DNA of 64,000 bases from Bacteriovoracaceae bacterium (GTDB taxonomy: Bacteria; Bdellovibrionota; Bacteriovoracia; Bacteriovoracales; Bacteriovoracaceae): assembly GCA_947377285.1 (NCBI GenBank), contig CANCFT010000012.1, positions 37,624 to 101,623 on the forward strand, read 5' to 3'. Shown here one piece after another: positions 9,588 to 18,885 of the stretch. The notes under the pieces are model-generated. The model made no database searches. It saw only the letters and a program-made list of their open reading frames with translations, and was not told the DNA's origin. Numbering within the stretch: the first letter of the stretch is position 1; each line of letters begins with the position of its first letter. The position numbers and the translations under genes were made by a program.

Positions 9588-11284
9588 TGAAAATTTTATT
9601 ATTGATTTCAATTCTTTTTTTAGAGCTTAATTCACCACTGCTTTTTGCGAAAAGTCAGTTGGATGAAAAAATTCTAAATGAATATCTGAAAATTCAAAAA
9701 GAATTTTCAGCTGAGTCTTGCAAACCAGGACTCGAATCAACATTTCAAGAAAATGATAAAAATTATAGAGGCGATGGTAACTTTATTCCCATTTCTCTGG
9801 ATGAAAAAGTTGACCTAAAGACTGTTAAAAATCTCATTCCATTAATGAGAGAGAAAAGTCTATGGATACAATCACAAATTGATTTTATAAAATCTGTAAA
9901 AGACTTAAAAGGTCTAAAGTTTGAAATTGATCGACTCGAAAATGATGTGAATTTATTATTAGAGGCCAAAAAAGAATTTTATTTTTCAAAAGACAAACTA
10001 AAAAAAGCTGGCATAGAGGCTAAAGCAACGATTCAATTTCAGCAGCTATTGAGAGAAATTGAGCAATTTAAAAACCAAATTCCTTTTTTATTAAGTTTTA
10101 AATTTCCAGTCAATCATCTTTCCCTTCGAACTGAATATGAAAAGTATAAAAATCAAACATTAAAAGAATCTCGTGCAAGAGCAAATTCTATTTATTTATT
10201 TAGAAAAATTGTTCAAGATGGAACCTATGATGAAGAACTCTCTAGGAATGATGCGGTCATTCGTTCTGCATTTGATACTTTATACTTATCTCTCAACGGC
10301 CTTCCCAATCGTACCTTTTTAACTGACAATGAAAGAGTGGATTTTCATTATGTTTTAAGTAATTTTGATAAATTGCTTTCTCTTAAGTCAGAAGCAATCC
10401 TAGAGAGATTCACTGAATGGAAAGCTCGAAATGACCGGACTCTAACTTTTTATCAAGACTTAGTTGAAGGTAAAAAAATCAAACTTTCAGAAGATAGTCA
10501 GATTAAAGATGTAACGTCACTACTGGAAGCTCGGGCGCGTTCTCTGTATACTTTAAAAGATTTTGTACTCTCTCGTGAAGCGAGTACATATGAATTTTGG
10601 TCTCAACGTTCTGAATTGTTTCAATCTTTGTTTGCGATTGAAACAATACTTTATAGTGAAGTAGGAAGAATGGACGCACCTGATGCGCTTGAGAGACGTG
10701 ATGTTGCTCAAGTGGTAATCAATCGCTCTGAAAACTTAAATTATAACAGTTTAAGTGCCAAAGATTCTTTGACAAAATTTCTTTCACCAAAAATTTCAGT
10801 AAAAGATAATAAATGGCTCAATGTTCTTTTTAAAGAAGGTGAATTCTCATTTACTTATTTTTATATTCCTGGAAATTTTCATATCTACTGCCCAGACATG
10901 TCTCGAGTAGGTCAATTTTTAAGAAGAGAAAATGTTCGTATTGCTCTTGAGCTTTTGAATAAGCCTCGAACCAATTTCACGGCCTTAAGATATTTTTCTC
11001 GAACTGGAATGTTTGGCCGTATTGAAATGGATTCACTATGGGATGAATTTAAGGCTCTTCCTGAAGTCCCCGGTAAAGCAGTCCGCCACCCTAAAAAGAT
11101 TTATGATCTCTTTAGACGAGACCGATATAAATTTCTCTATGATTTTACCAATGAAAATTTGAAAAAAAGCTATTTAGTTGTCGATTTAGGTGGAAAAATT
11201 TATGTTGTCGACGCCAAAAATACCAAGCAAATCTATTATTATCGGAATCCTCAGCAATTTAAGTATTTCACACTGCTAAAATAA
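9587..11284 (+). CDS. Secreted protein with C-terminal SleB/cell-wall-hydrolase-like region
   Basis: Signal peptide MKILLLISILFLELNSPLLFAKS; ATG overlaps the mpl stop (TAATG); AIETILYSEVGRMDAPDALERRDVAQVVINRS...FKEGEFSFTYF resembles Hydrolase_2 (SleB). Confidence 0.6.
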   Translation: MKILLLISILFLELNSPLLFAKSQLDEKILNEYLKIQKEFSAESCKPGLESTFQENDKNYRGDGNFIPISLDEKVDLKTVKNLIPLMREKSLWIQSQIDFIKSVKDLKGLKFEIDRLENDVNLLLEAKKEFYFSKDKLKKAGIEAKATIQFQQLLREIEQFKNQIPFLLSFKFPVNHLSLRTEYEKYKNQTLKESRARANSIYLFRKIVQDGTYDEELSRNDAVIRSAFDTLYLSLNGLPNRTFLTDNERVDFHYVLSNFDKLLSLKSEAILERFTEWKARNDRTLTFYQDLVEGKKIKLSEDSQIKDVTSLLEARARSLYTLKDFVLSREASTYEFWSQRSELFQSLFAIETILYSEVGRMDAPDALERRDVAQVVINRSENLNYNSLSAKDSLTKFLSPKISVKDNKWLNVLFKEGEFSFTYFYIPGNFHIYCPDMSRVGQFLRRENVRIALELLNKPRTNFTALRYFSRTGMFGRIEMDSLWDEFKALPEVPGKAVRHPKKIYDLFRRDRYKFLYDFTNENLKKSYLVVDLGGKIYVVDAKNTKQIYYYRNPQQFKYFTLLK

Positions 11285-11377
11285 ATTGCCCTCATTAATC
11301 TTCAAGTGTATATTTCGCTCTAGTGTATTATTTATTTAGATGGTTTTTATTTACCATCCCTCTTTGTGGAGTATCCT

Positions 11378-12532
11378 ATGTTGAAAGATTACATCTTTAC
11401 ATCTGAGTCAGTGACTGAGGGTCACCCAGATAAAATGGCCGATCAAATTTCCGATGCAGTATTGGATGCAATGCTGGCCCAAGATCCAAAAGCACGCGTT
11501 GCTTGTGAAACTTTAATTACAACTGGCCTAGTTGTTCTTGCTGGTGAAATCACAACGACAGCTAGTGTTGATTTTCAAGCAATCGTTAGAAATACTATTA
11601 AGAATATAGGTTACGATGATTCAAGAAAAGGCTTTGATGCTACTACTTGTGGTGTTTCAGTTGTTCTTGGAAAGCAATCTCCTGACATCGCTCAAGGAGT
11701 GAACGAAGGTGCTGGAACATTCACTGAACAAGGAGCAGGGGACCAAGGTTTAATGTTTGGTTACGCTTGTAACGAAACAGCTAACTTTATGCCTTTAACA
11801 ATCGATCTTTCTCACCAATTAGCTAAAAAGCTTTCTGAAGTTCGTAAAAATGGACCACTTCCACTTCTTCGCGCTGACGGTAAAACGCAAGTTTCTGCTC
11901 AGTATGTTGACGGTAAAATCACAAGATTAGACGCCATTGTTATTTCATCTCAGCACGCTGAAGAAATGACTTTAAAACAAATCGAAGAAGGAATTCGCGC
12001 TGAAGTTATCAACAAAGTTGTCCCTGCAAACCTTATCGATAATAAGACAAAAATTTATATCAACCCAACTGGAAGATTCGTTATTGGTGGACCAATGGGA
12101 GACTGTGGTCTTACAGGAAGAAAAATCATCGTAGATACTTACGGTGGTCATGGTGCTCACGGTGGTGGGGCTTTCTCTGGTAAAGATCCTTCGAAAGTTG
12201 ATAGATCTGCAGCCTATGCTGCTCGTCACGTAGCGAAGCATATCGTAGCAGCGGGCCTTGCTGAAAAAGCATTGGTTCAAGTTGCTTACGCCATTGGTGT
12301 GGCTCAACCAGTTTCATTTCTAGTTGAAACATACGGAACGGAAAAAGTCGAAATCAAAAAACTTACTGAAGTAATCAATAAAATGTTTGATATGAAGCCA
12401 AGAGCAATCATTGAAAGATTAGATTTATTAAAACCAATCTATTCTCAAACTGCAGCTTATGGTCACTTTGGTCGCGATCTTTTCCCTTGGGAAAAATTAG
12501 ACCGCTTAGAAGAACTTAAATCTCATTTTTAA
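11378..12532 (+). CDS. metK: S-adenosylmethionine synthetase
   Basis: [64 protein letters not shown] 11378 preceded by GGAG. Confidence 0.97.
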   Translation: MLKDYIFTSESVTEGHPDKMADQISDAVLDAMLAQDPKARVACETLITTGLVVLAGEITTTASVDFQAIVRNTIKNIGYDDSRKGFDATTCGVSVVLGKQSPDIAQGVNEGAGTFTEQGAGDQGLMFGYACNETANFMPLTIDLSHQLAKKLSEVRKNGPLPLLRADGKTQVSAQYVDGKITRLDAIVISSQHAEEMTLKQIEEGIRAEVINKVVPANLIDNKTKIYINPTGRFVIGGPMGDCGLTGRKIIVDTYGGHGAHGGGAFSGKDPSKVDRSAAYAARHVAKHIVAAGLAEKALVQVAYAIGVAQPVSFLVETYGTEKVEIKKLTEVINKMFDMKPRAIIERLDLLKPIYSQTAAYGHFGRDLFPWEKLDRLEELKSHF

Positions 12533-12538
12533 TATTTA

Positions 12539-12573
12539 GATTGAAGATCCGTTAATAAGACGGATCTTCAATC
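12539..12573 (+). terminator. Strong hairpin, probable metK terminator
   Basis: 14-bp perfect stem GATTGAAGATCCGT / ACGGATCTTCAATC with 7-nt loop TAATAAG; T-rich but not pure T tract downstream. Confidence 0.65.
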
Positions 12574-12854
12574 ATTTTGATTTGTACACCGGAAACTCTC
12601 GATCTGTTCTTATTTTGTCTTCACTATATAATTCTAAAATTCGATCAAACTTAATATTCTTTAAACCTCTGTAGCATTAAGAATTTTTTTATCAAAAAAC
12701 CAAATGGACTAATTATAGAAAAATATTGGATGGAATTAGTCAGCGATAAGGCCAACTTTACCACTAAGAGAGAGTAGTGATTTAAATATGGATATATGAC
12801 AAAATCTAAATTGTAAGTTTCTTTGCAAATAGTGCCATTTTTTATGGAAAATTT

Positions 12855-13619
12855 ATGAGAATATTCACTTTTATTATATTCATTTTGCAATCTAATTTTT
12901 TATTTGCTGGTGTAAGCCGGGCTCCCGCAGTTGTCAATGAACAATGTGATCTTAATATAGCAACCAATAAAATTTTGGAAGGTAGTGAGAAAACATTTTC
13001 AAGTAAAGTTACACATTTTGTAACAATTCGATCTTCAGATCAGTATGGATGTTCGACTTTAGAAAAAAAGAGATACCCTGATACGTTTTATGAAGAAAAT
13101 GTTAAGAATGAAATGCAAGTTTTATTTTTAAAATACCCAGAAAAATTCTCGCAAACTTGCGTTGATCATTTTAAGAAACTTGGATTAAAAGCTTTTGAAT
13201 ATTCATGCGATCAAGCTGAAATTGAATCTATCTATTTATCAAATTATCATTGTGAAAAAAATAATGAAGAAGACACTCAAAAAATAACTTATTCCGCGAC
13301 GGCAGAGGCGACGGTTTCCTATAAACAAACCGGCAAAAAATATATTGAGAAAGCTGTAGATGTTGTCCAAAAAGAACAATGCACTAGAGTCAATGAATGT
13401 ATTGAGCAAGCATCTGACAAAGAACTTCCAGAGCTTCGAAAATTAGCAGCAGTGGCCTGCAGAGTAGACCTCGTTCCTGTTAATACAGCTCGGGCACCTG
13501 CCCTAGAAAAAGATACAAGTTTTGATGGCAACCGGCAGCCAAAAAACAATGATCCTTCTAATTCAAATAAAGAAGAGCAAAATAAGACGCCTACCGAATC
13601 TGGAGCAGTGTTAAAATAA
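12855..13619 (+). CDS. Secreted cysteine-rich hypothetical protein
   Basis: Signal peptide MRIFTFIIFILQSNFLFAG; 8 Cys in the predicted mature protein; Lys/Asn/Glu-rich C-terminus. Confidence 0.7.
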   Translation: MRIFTFIIFILQSNFLFAGVSRAPAVVNEQCDLNIATNKILEGSEKTFSSKVTHFVTIRSSDQYGCSTLEKKRYPDTFYEENVKNEMQVLFLKYPEKFSQTCVDHFKKLGLKAFEYSCDQAEIESIYLSNYHCEKNNEEDTQKITYSATAEATVSYKQTGKKYIEKAVDVVQKEQCTRVNECIEQASDKELPELRKLAAVACRVDLVPVNTARAPALEKDTSFDGNRQPKNNDPSNSNKEEQNKTPTESGAVLK

Positions 13620-13623
13620 ATTT

Positions 13624-13854
13624 ATGAACTATTTTGATATATTTCTTTTTATTCTTAAATATATCCCGTTCTGGGCAGTGCCAATGGGTTTAATGAGTGC
13701 CAATTTTGGTTATCTCTATTGGCTGAAAGATTATAGAGAAATGGCCTATGTCTGGGGTGCTATTACCTTATTTTGTCTTACATCAACTGCCGTCTATTTT
13801 GTCATTGGCGGGCCTGATCAGATTATCCAAACGTTTACTCATGTTTTTCATTAG
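13624..13854 (+). CDS. Small (76 aa) membrane protein, unknown function
   Basis: Two hydrophobic segments; starts 4 nt after the previous stop codon. Confidence 0.6.
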   Translation: MNYFDIFLFILKYIPFWAVPMGLMSANFGYLYWLKDYREMAYVWGAITLFCLTSTAVYFVIGGPDQIIQTFTHVFH

Positions 13855-13914
13855 TTATTCAATTAGTAATGATTGCGGAAATTGTTGCCGTGTTCTAAAT
13901 ACTATGTTGAGAAA

Positions 13915-13944
13915 TTGACACCGGCCTAGTTCTATTGCTAGCAT
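13915..13944 (+). promoter_or_regulatory. Candidate sigma70-type promoter for the sigma54 response regulator gene
   Basis: TTGACA (13915-13920), 18-nt spacer, TAGCAT (13939-13944). Confidence 0.45.
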
Positions 13945-14008
13945 TTTTCTATAGGTCATAGGATTGACCATTTTTCTACGGCAATAGCTTTTTCAAGGAC
14001 GCAAAAAA

Positions 14009-15592
14009 GTGAACGAATTTCAATTTTTACACACATCATTTGAATCTCAAGAGCTTGCCAGCTCTACGAATTTAGTCAACTTCAAACTACCGGATATTTA
14101 TCTTGTGGAAGACGACCGCGTTTTAGGAATGACAATCAAAAAATATTTGGAAAAAAAATTAGCTCTTAATGTGCATTTTTTCTTAACTCCAACAGAATGT
14201 CTCTTAGAATTAGATAAAAAAATTAAAGCTGAAACTGTAGTTAATCAAACATCTTTTTGTCTTATTACAGATATAAGTTTTGAAGTTGGTGGCTCTGATG
14301 GATTACTTCTCATTGATTTATTAAAAGAACGTGGCCATCAATTTGTTTCCATTGTGATGACAGGATTTGCCTCGATAGAAACTGCAATCAATGCTACTAA
14401 AAAAGGTGTCTTTCATTATTTAACTAAACCTTTTGAATTAGAAATTTTAAGTGAATTAGTTACAAAAGCTTTCACTAAAAAATTAAATGTCCCCGAAAGT
14501 GCATTCACTGGTCATGAGGCTTTTATTAATAAAGCTAATTTAGCTAATATTTCAAATTCAAATACTTCGCATTTATTTCAGAGTAAAATAAGAATTGAAG
14601 CTCCGGGTCCAGACGATATTTTTTGTGGAATGGTCGGAAGATCAAAGCAAATGAAACAAGTTTTTGAACGCATCAAAAAAGTAGCGGCTTCAGATTCTAC
14701 TATTTTTATTTCAGGTCCTTCTGGGACAGGTAAAGAGCTTGTTGCAAATGCACTTCATAAACTTTCAAATCGTAAATCTCACAATATGGTCTCTGTGAAT
14801 TGCGGTGCTATACCTTCTGAGCTTTTAGAAAGTGAATTATTTGGTCATGAAAAGGGTGCATTCACTGGAGCAATCTCATCGCGAAAAGGTCGATTTGAAA
14901 TGGCCCATCGTGGATCAATTTTTTTAGATGAAATTGGCGATATGCCTCTTCTTTTACAAGTGAAAATACTTCGAGTACTTCAAAATAGGGTCATTGAAAG
15001 AGTAGGGAGTACAGAAACTACAGAAATAGATGTTCGTATCGTAACGGCAACGCATAGAAATTTAGAAGAAGCTGTACAACTTGGAAATTTTCGAGAAGAT
15101 CTCTATTACCGACTTAACGTAATTCCTATCAAAATTCCTGCTCTTAAAGAACGACGTGAAGATATCCCTTTAATGATTTCTTATTTTCTTTCAAAATTTG
15201 TCAGTGCTGATCTTCGTAATAATGTTGAATTTGATGATGAATCTTTGGAGCTGTTAATTTCATATGATTGGCCAGGAAATGTCCGTGAACTTGAAAATTT
15301 AATTGAACGTTTAGTCATTTTAAAAGGTGGGAGCTTAATCAAAGTGGCCGACTTGCCAGCTAAATTTTTAAAAGCTAGCCCAGTACATGTTGATTCATAT
15401 AAGAGCCTTATAAATCTTCCAGATGCAGGCGTTGATTTAAAGCAATTGCTATCAGATATAGAGGATTCACTTATCAATCAAGCACTAGATGTAACAGGTG
15501 GAAATAAGAATCAAGCATCTAAGCTGCTTTCTATGAATAGAACGACTTTGATCGAAAAAATGAAAAAGAAAGGCTTTTTACAGTTAAACTAA
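14009..15592 (+). CDS. NtrC-family sigma54-dependent response regulator (receiver + AAA+ + Fis HTH)
   Basis: Receiver with CLITDIS and [53 protein letters not shown]-terminal Fis HTH; GTG start. Confidence 0.95.
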   Translation: MNEFQFLHTSFESQELASSTNLVNFKLPDIYLVEDDRVLGMTIKKYLEKKLALNVHFFLTPTECLLELDKKIKAETVVNQTSFCLITDISFEVGGSDGLLLIDLLKERGHQFVSIVMTGFASIETAINATKKGVFHYLTKPFELEILSELVTKAFTKKLNVPESAFTGHEAFINKANLANISNSNTSHLFQSKIRIEAPGPDDIFCGMVGRSKQMKQVFERIKKVAASDSTIFISGPSGTGKELVANALHKLSNRKSHNMVSVNCGAIPSELLESELFGHEKGAFTGAISSRKGRFEMAHRGSIFLDEIGDMPLLLQVKILRVLQNRVIERVGSTETTEIDVRIVTATHRNLEEAVQLGNFREDLYYRLNVIPIKIPALKERREDIPLMISYFLSKFVSADLRNNVEFDDESLELLISYDWPGNVRELENLIERLVILKGGSLIKVADLPAKFLKASPVHVDSYKSLINLPDAGVDLKQLLSDIEDSLINQALDVTGGNKNQASKLLSMNRTTLIEKMKKKGFLQLN

Positions 15593-15595
15593 CCC

Positions 15596-15632
15596 ATAGT
15601 TTTTATCTATCTCTTCATAAAATCAATTGATT
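15596..15632 (+). promoter_or_regulatory. Candidate OxyR-type binding site upstream of ahpC
   Basis: ATAG-N7-CTAT-N7-TAAA-N7-GATT; the first half matches ATAG-N7-CTAT exactly. Confidence 0.4.
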
Positions 15633-15710
15633 TCTATAGATGTCTCTTTTCGGCGATACTGAATCAGTGTTGAGTATTCAACTCGATTCAAATATTTAAA
15701 AGGAGTCTCT

Positions 15711-16280
15711 ATGTCAGCAACATTGATTAACACAAAAGTACCAGATTTTAGTGTCCAAGCTTACGTCAACAACAATTTCAAAACAGTAACTCAAGAAGAA
15801 TTAAAAGGTAAATGGTCGATTTTCTTTTTTTACCCGGCCGATTTTACTTTTGTTTGTCCAACTGAATTAGGAGACATGGCCGATAAGTATCAAGCCTTCC
15901 AAAAAATGGGCGTTGAGATTTATTCAGTGAGTACTGACACTCATTTTGTTCACAAAGCATGGCATGATGCTTCCGATACAATCAAAAAAATTAAATACCC
16001 AATGTTAGCAGATCCAACTGGGCATTTAACGAGAGCTTTCGGTGTGCACATCGAAGAAGAAGGACTTGCTTACCGAGGTACATTTTTAGTGAATCCAGAA
16101 GGTTTAATTAAACTTGCTGAAATCAATGATAACGGAATTGGAAGAAATGCAGATGAGCTAATGAGAAAAGTTCAAGCAGCTCAGTTCATTGCTGCTCATC
16201 CTAATGAAGTTTGTCCAGCTAAGTGGACTCCAGGGGGAGATACACTTAAGCCAGGTTTAGATTTAATTGGAAAAATCTAA
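15711..16280 (+). CDS. ahpC: Alkyl hydroperoxide reductase subunit C (2-Cys peroxiredoxin)
   Basis: FFYPADFTFVCPTELGD, resolving Cys in HPNEVCPAKWTPG. Confidence 0.96.
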   Translation: MSATLINTKVPDFSVQAYVNNNFKTVTQEELKGKWSIFFFYPADFTFVCPTELGDMADKYQAFQKMGVEIYSVSTDTHFVHKAWHDASDTIKKIKYPMLADPTGHLTRAFGVHIEEEGLAYRGTFLVNPEGLIKLAEINDNGIGRNADELMRKVQAAQFIAAHPNEVCPAKWTPGGDTLKPGLDLIGKI

Positions 16281-16320
16281 AAACTAATAACTGAGTTTTA
16301 ATTAAGAAAGTGAGGAATGT

Positions 16321-17886
16321 ATGTTGGACAATAATATAATAGAGCAATTGAAATCTGTCTTTTTAAAACTAACAAATACAGTAGAGTTAGTTTATGAAGA
16401 ATCAGATCATGCTGACCAAAAAAAATTATTAGAAATGTTAGAGGAGATTGCTGCTACTTCTGAATACATTCAGATGCGCCCCTCTACAATAATGTCTCCA
16501 AAAATGTCTCCAGCAGACATTCCTCAATTTCATCTTGAGTATCAAGGTATTGCTAATGGAATTTCTTTTAAAGGAATTCCATCAGGTCATGAATTTACTT
16601 CCCTTGTACTTGCAATCTTGAATTCAGATGGACACGGAAAATTTCCTGACGACAAAATCATAGAGAGAATTAAAAAATTAAAAGGTCCTATTCATTTGAG
16701 AACTTTTATTTCACTGACATGTGATAATTGTCCTGAAGTAGTTCAAATATTAAATCAAATGGCAATTATTCATAGTGACTTCAATCATCAAATGATTGAT
16801 GGAGCTTATGTTCAAGAAGAAATTAAAGAATTAGGAATACAAGGTGTTCCAAGTGTTATTCATGATTCAAAATTAATTTATTCAGGTAAATTAAATTTAA
16901 TTGATCTGTTAATCACTCTAGAAGTAACTTTTGGTATGTCTGAATCAACAGGTATTACACACGCTGACTTAGGTCAGTTTGACGTAGTGGTTATCGGTGG
17001 AGGTCCTGCAGGATCTTCTGCAGCTATTTATAGTGCAAGAAAAGGACTAAAAACAGCAATCTTAGCAGAGAAAATGGGGGGCCAGGTTCAAGACACTAAG
17101 GGAATTGAAAATCTTATTGGTGTTAAATACACTGAAGGACCAAAACTAGTTGCTCAACTTAATCAGCATATTGCTGAATATCCTATTACTGTATTTGAAC
17201 ATAGAAGAGTAAGTGCAGTCTTAGAAGAACCGATAAAGCGAATTGAGCTTGTAGGGGGGGAATTCATAACAGCAAAAGCTATCATTGTTACGACAGGAGC
17301 AAAGTGGAAAGAGTTGGGTATTCCAGGTGAAAAAGAATATATCGGAAGAGGTGTCGCTTTTTGTCCTCATTGTGATGGTCCTTATTATAAAGGAAAAAAA
17401 ATAGCAGTAGTCGGTGGCGGAAACTCTGGAGTTGAAGCCGCGATTGATTTAGCAGGTATTGTCAAAGAAGTAGTCTTATTCGAATTTATGGATCAATTAA
17501 AAGCTGATAAAGTTTTAGTAGATAAATTAAAATCACTTCCGAATGTTTCAATTTTAACCGATGCTCGAACTTCACAAATTATTGGTGATGGTCAGAAAGT
17601 CATTTCATTAGAATATGAAAATCGCAAAACAAAAAAAATGGAAAAAGTTGATCTAGATGGAATTTTTGTACAAATAGGACTTTTGCCAAACAGTGGATTT
17701 ATTAAAAACTTAGTTGAGACGACAAAGTTTGGAGAAATTGTCATTGATCCTAAAGGGCGAACTACAGTCAAAGGAATTTACGCTGCAGGAGACGTTACTA
17801 CTATACCTTTTAAACAGATTGTAATTGCCATGGGAGAAGGGGCGAAAGCGGCACTTACTGCTTTTGAAGATCAGATGTTGTCCTAA
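16321..17886 (+). CDS. ahpF: Alkyl hydroperoxide reductase subunit F
   Basis: N-terminal tandem thioredoxin-fold region, FAD motif GGGPAGSSAAIYSARKG, redox FCPHCDGPYY, VVGGGNSGVEAAIDLAG. Confidence 0.95.
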   Translation: MLDNNIIEQLKSVFLKLTNTVELVYEESDHADQKKLLEMLEEIAATSEYIQMRPSTIMSPKMSPADIPQFHLEYQGIANGISFKGIPSGHEFTSLVLAILNSDGHGKFPDDKIIERIKKLKGPIHLRTFISLTCDNCPEVVQILNQMAIIHSDFNHQMIDGAYVQEEIKELGIQGVPSVIHDSKLIYSGKLNLIDLLITLEVTFGMSESTGITHADLGQFDVVVIGGGPAGSSAAIYSARKGLKTAILAEKMGGQVQDTKGIENLIGVKYTEGPKLVAQLNQHIAEYPITVFEHRRVSAVLEEPIKRIELVGGEFITAKAIIVTTGAKWKELGIPGEKEYIGRGVAFCPHCDGPYYKGKKIAVVGGGNSGVEAAIDLAGIVKEVVLFEFMDQLKADKVLVDKLKSLPNVSILTDARTSQIIGDGQKVISLEYENRKTKKMEKVDLDGIFVQIGLLPNSGFIKNLVETTKFGEIVIDPKGRTTVKGIYAAGDVTTIPFKQIVIAMGEGAKAALTAFEDQMLS

Positions 17887-17894
17887 TTTATATT

Positions 17895-18869
17895 TTATAG
17901 ATAAGGTAAATAACCAGCTCCGATAACTCCAGCTTGATTTTGAGTTTTTGCTAATTGGATAGTTGTTTTAAATTGAGGATTGAATTCATTTATCAACGTT
18001 GAATAATGCTTTTTCATATTATCAAAATAGAGGTCTTTGATTTTAATCAAACCACCAGAGATAAAGATTCCTTCTAAGTGAAAGCCAATAGAAAGGTCAT
18101 AACAAATAATGGCCAAGGCAAAAGCCATTTCATCAAAAAGGATTTGGTATTTTTTTTCTCCGGTCTTGTAATCATGAACGAGTTCTTCAACAGATTCTCC
18201 GGTGAATCCAAGGGCCTTTCCTCGTCTAAGTAAAGCTGTTCCTGAAGCAATTCCTTCAATCGTATATTTTTTTAAATCTTTAGGGTTTTTCATCAATGAG
18301 TTCATGTCAGCTATGATATGACCAAATTCAGACCCCATGCCATTAGAATGGCAAGGTCGAGAGTTAAAAATCACACCTGTGCCAATGCCGGTTCCAACTG
18401 TAACAACGGCATAACTTTGCTTATTTTGAGCTCCTCCAATCCAACCTTCAGCTAATGCAGCAGCAATAGCATCGTTTTGAAAACTTACGCTTGTCTTCAT
18501 TTTTGATTTAAGTAATGAATCAAATAATAAGTCCTTTATTGCAACAGTCTTCCATCCAGGAAAATTCACGGGATTTATTAGTTGCCCTTTTAAGGTATCG
18601 AGTGGACCTGCACTCGCAAGGCCTACTCCTCTGAAATGTTTTTTATCACATTCCTGTGGAAAACGTTTTTTGAAATCATGGCAGATGTCAGTCATTAGAC
18701 TTATAATTCTTTTTTGAGTTTTTAAGGGAGTAGAATCTTTACTCATTTCTACTGGGAATTTAATACTGTCAATCAATTCACCCTTTTGATTCAAAAGAGC
18801 TCCTGCGAGTTTTGTTCCACCTAAGTCTAAACCAATCGTAAAAGAATTTTTTACAGTTAACTTTTTCAT
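17895..18869 (-). CDS. ROK-family sugar kinase (putative glucokinase)
   Basis: GLDLGGTKLAGALL, VTVGTGIGTGVIF, GSEFGHI; last gene of the maltodextrin operon. Confidence 0.88.
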   Translation of the reverse strand: MKKLTVKNSFTIGLDLGGTKLAGALLNQKGELIDSIKFPVEMSKDSTPLKTQKRIISLMTDICHDFKKRFPQECDKKHFRGVGLASAGPLDTLKGQLINPVNFPGWKTVAIKDLLFDSLLKSKMKTSVSFQNDAIAAALAEGWIGGAQNKQSYAVVTVGTGIGTGVIFNSRPCHSNGMGSEFGHIIADMNSLMKNPKDLKKYTIEGIASGTALLRRGKALGFTGESVEELVHDYKTGEKKYQILFDEMAFALAIICYDLSIGFHLEGIFISGGLIKIKDLYFDNMKKHYSTLINEFNPQFKTTIQLAKTQNQAGVIGAGYLPYL

Positions 18870-18885
18870 GACATCATCCGCTTTT

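Noticed and set aside
11972-12332. Two overlapping minus-strand ORFs inside metK
   Set aside because: Antisense to highly conserved metK sequence; no independent coding evidence
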